From an uncultured Sphingomonadaceae bacterium (GTDB lineage Bacteria; Pseudomonadota; Alphaproteobacteria; Sphingomonadales; Sphingomonadaceae): 6,062 nucleotides of DNA. Positions 5,977-6,062 of this stretch are shown here, in pieces. The stretch lies in assembly GCA_938016505.1 (NCBI GenBank), contig CALLWN010000137.1, positions 1 to 6,062 of the forward strand, given 5' to 3'. How positions within the stretch are numbered: the stretch's first letter is position 1; each line of letters begins with the position of its first letter. The notes beneath the pieces are model-generated. The model was not told the DNA's origin and ran no database searches. It worked only from the letters and a program-made list of their open reading frames with translations. Made by a program: the position numbers and the translations under genes.

Positions 5977-6062
5977 GGCCGTTCCTCCCTCTAGGCTTTC
6001 CCTGCCGCAGGCACACGGCCTCGACAACGGGGGATGATGACACTCCACTCGACTGCTTCCAC
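5977..6062 (-). other. SDR upstream leader; possible 3' end of a further gene
   Basis: The minus strand carries the SDR ribosome binding site (plus 5982-5990). One minus-strand frame is open from the window edge (6062) to a TAG at 5993-5991, 14 bp before the SDR ATG, giving 23 residues ending in RVPAAGKA. This could be the tail of an upstream gene in the same operon, or just an open stretch in GC-rich DNA; 23 residues cannot decide it. No clear promoter is seen. Confidence 0.25.

Overview
This window reads as a core chromosomal segment of a GC-rich alphaproteobacterium. The evidence is the gene order ubiE / mutM / rpsT / dnaA, the protein sequences (alphaproteobacterial-type S20 and DnaA, an Fpg with a C4 zinc finger), and a cluster of GANTC sites upstream of dnaA. 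GANTC is the target of the alphaproteobacterial cell-cycle methylase CcrM. The genus cannot be fixed from the sequence alone.

Layout from left to right. The 5' part of ubiE (ubiquinone/menaquinone C-methyltransferase) runs leftward off the window edge from 184. mutM (formamidopyrimidine-DNA glycosylase) starts divergently 44 bp away and runs 229-1041. A 118-bp spacer with two GC-rich hairpins leads to rpsT (ribosomal protein S20, 1160-1429). A long non-coding interval of about 746 bp (1430-2175) then precedes dnaA (2176-3636). dnaA converges, with only 31 bp between the stop codons, on a leftward gene pair: a short-chain dehydrogenase (5206-5976) followed by a coniferyl-aldehyde-dehydrogenase-like ALDH (3668-5119). 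The last 86 bp are the leader of that pair and possibly the tail of another upstream gene.

Functionally the left and middle parts are housekeeping: quinone synthesis, oxidised-base repair, the small ribosomal subunit and replication initiation. The right part is a small catabolic or redox unit in which an NAD(P)-dependent SDR (alcohol/carbonyl) and an NAD(P)-dependent aldehyde dehydrogenase could act in sequence, but the substrate is not evident from the sequence.

I see no mobile element, CRISPR array, tRNA, rRNA or defence system, and no convincing novel multi-gene system. The region most worth a second look is the rpsT-dnaA interval. It holds seven GANTC sites in about 740 bp, against seven in the other roughly 5.3 kb. 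It also has an AT-rich island bracketed by an 8-bp inverted repeat, a perfect 8-bp hairpin, and a dnaA-proximal leader with mutually exclusive hairpins and a duplicated palindrome carrying a compensatory base-pair change. No match to a good DnaA box was found there, so calling it an origin is not supported.
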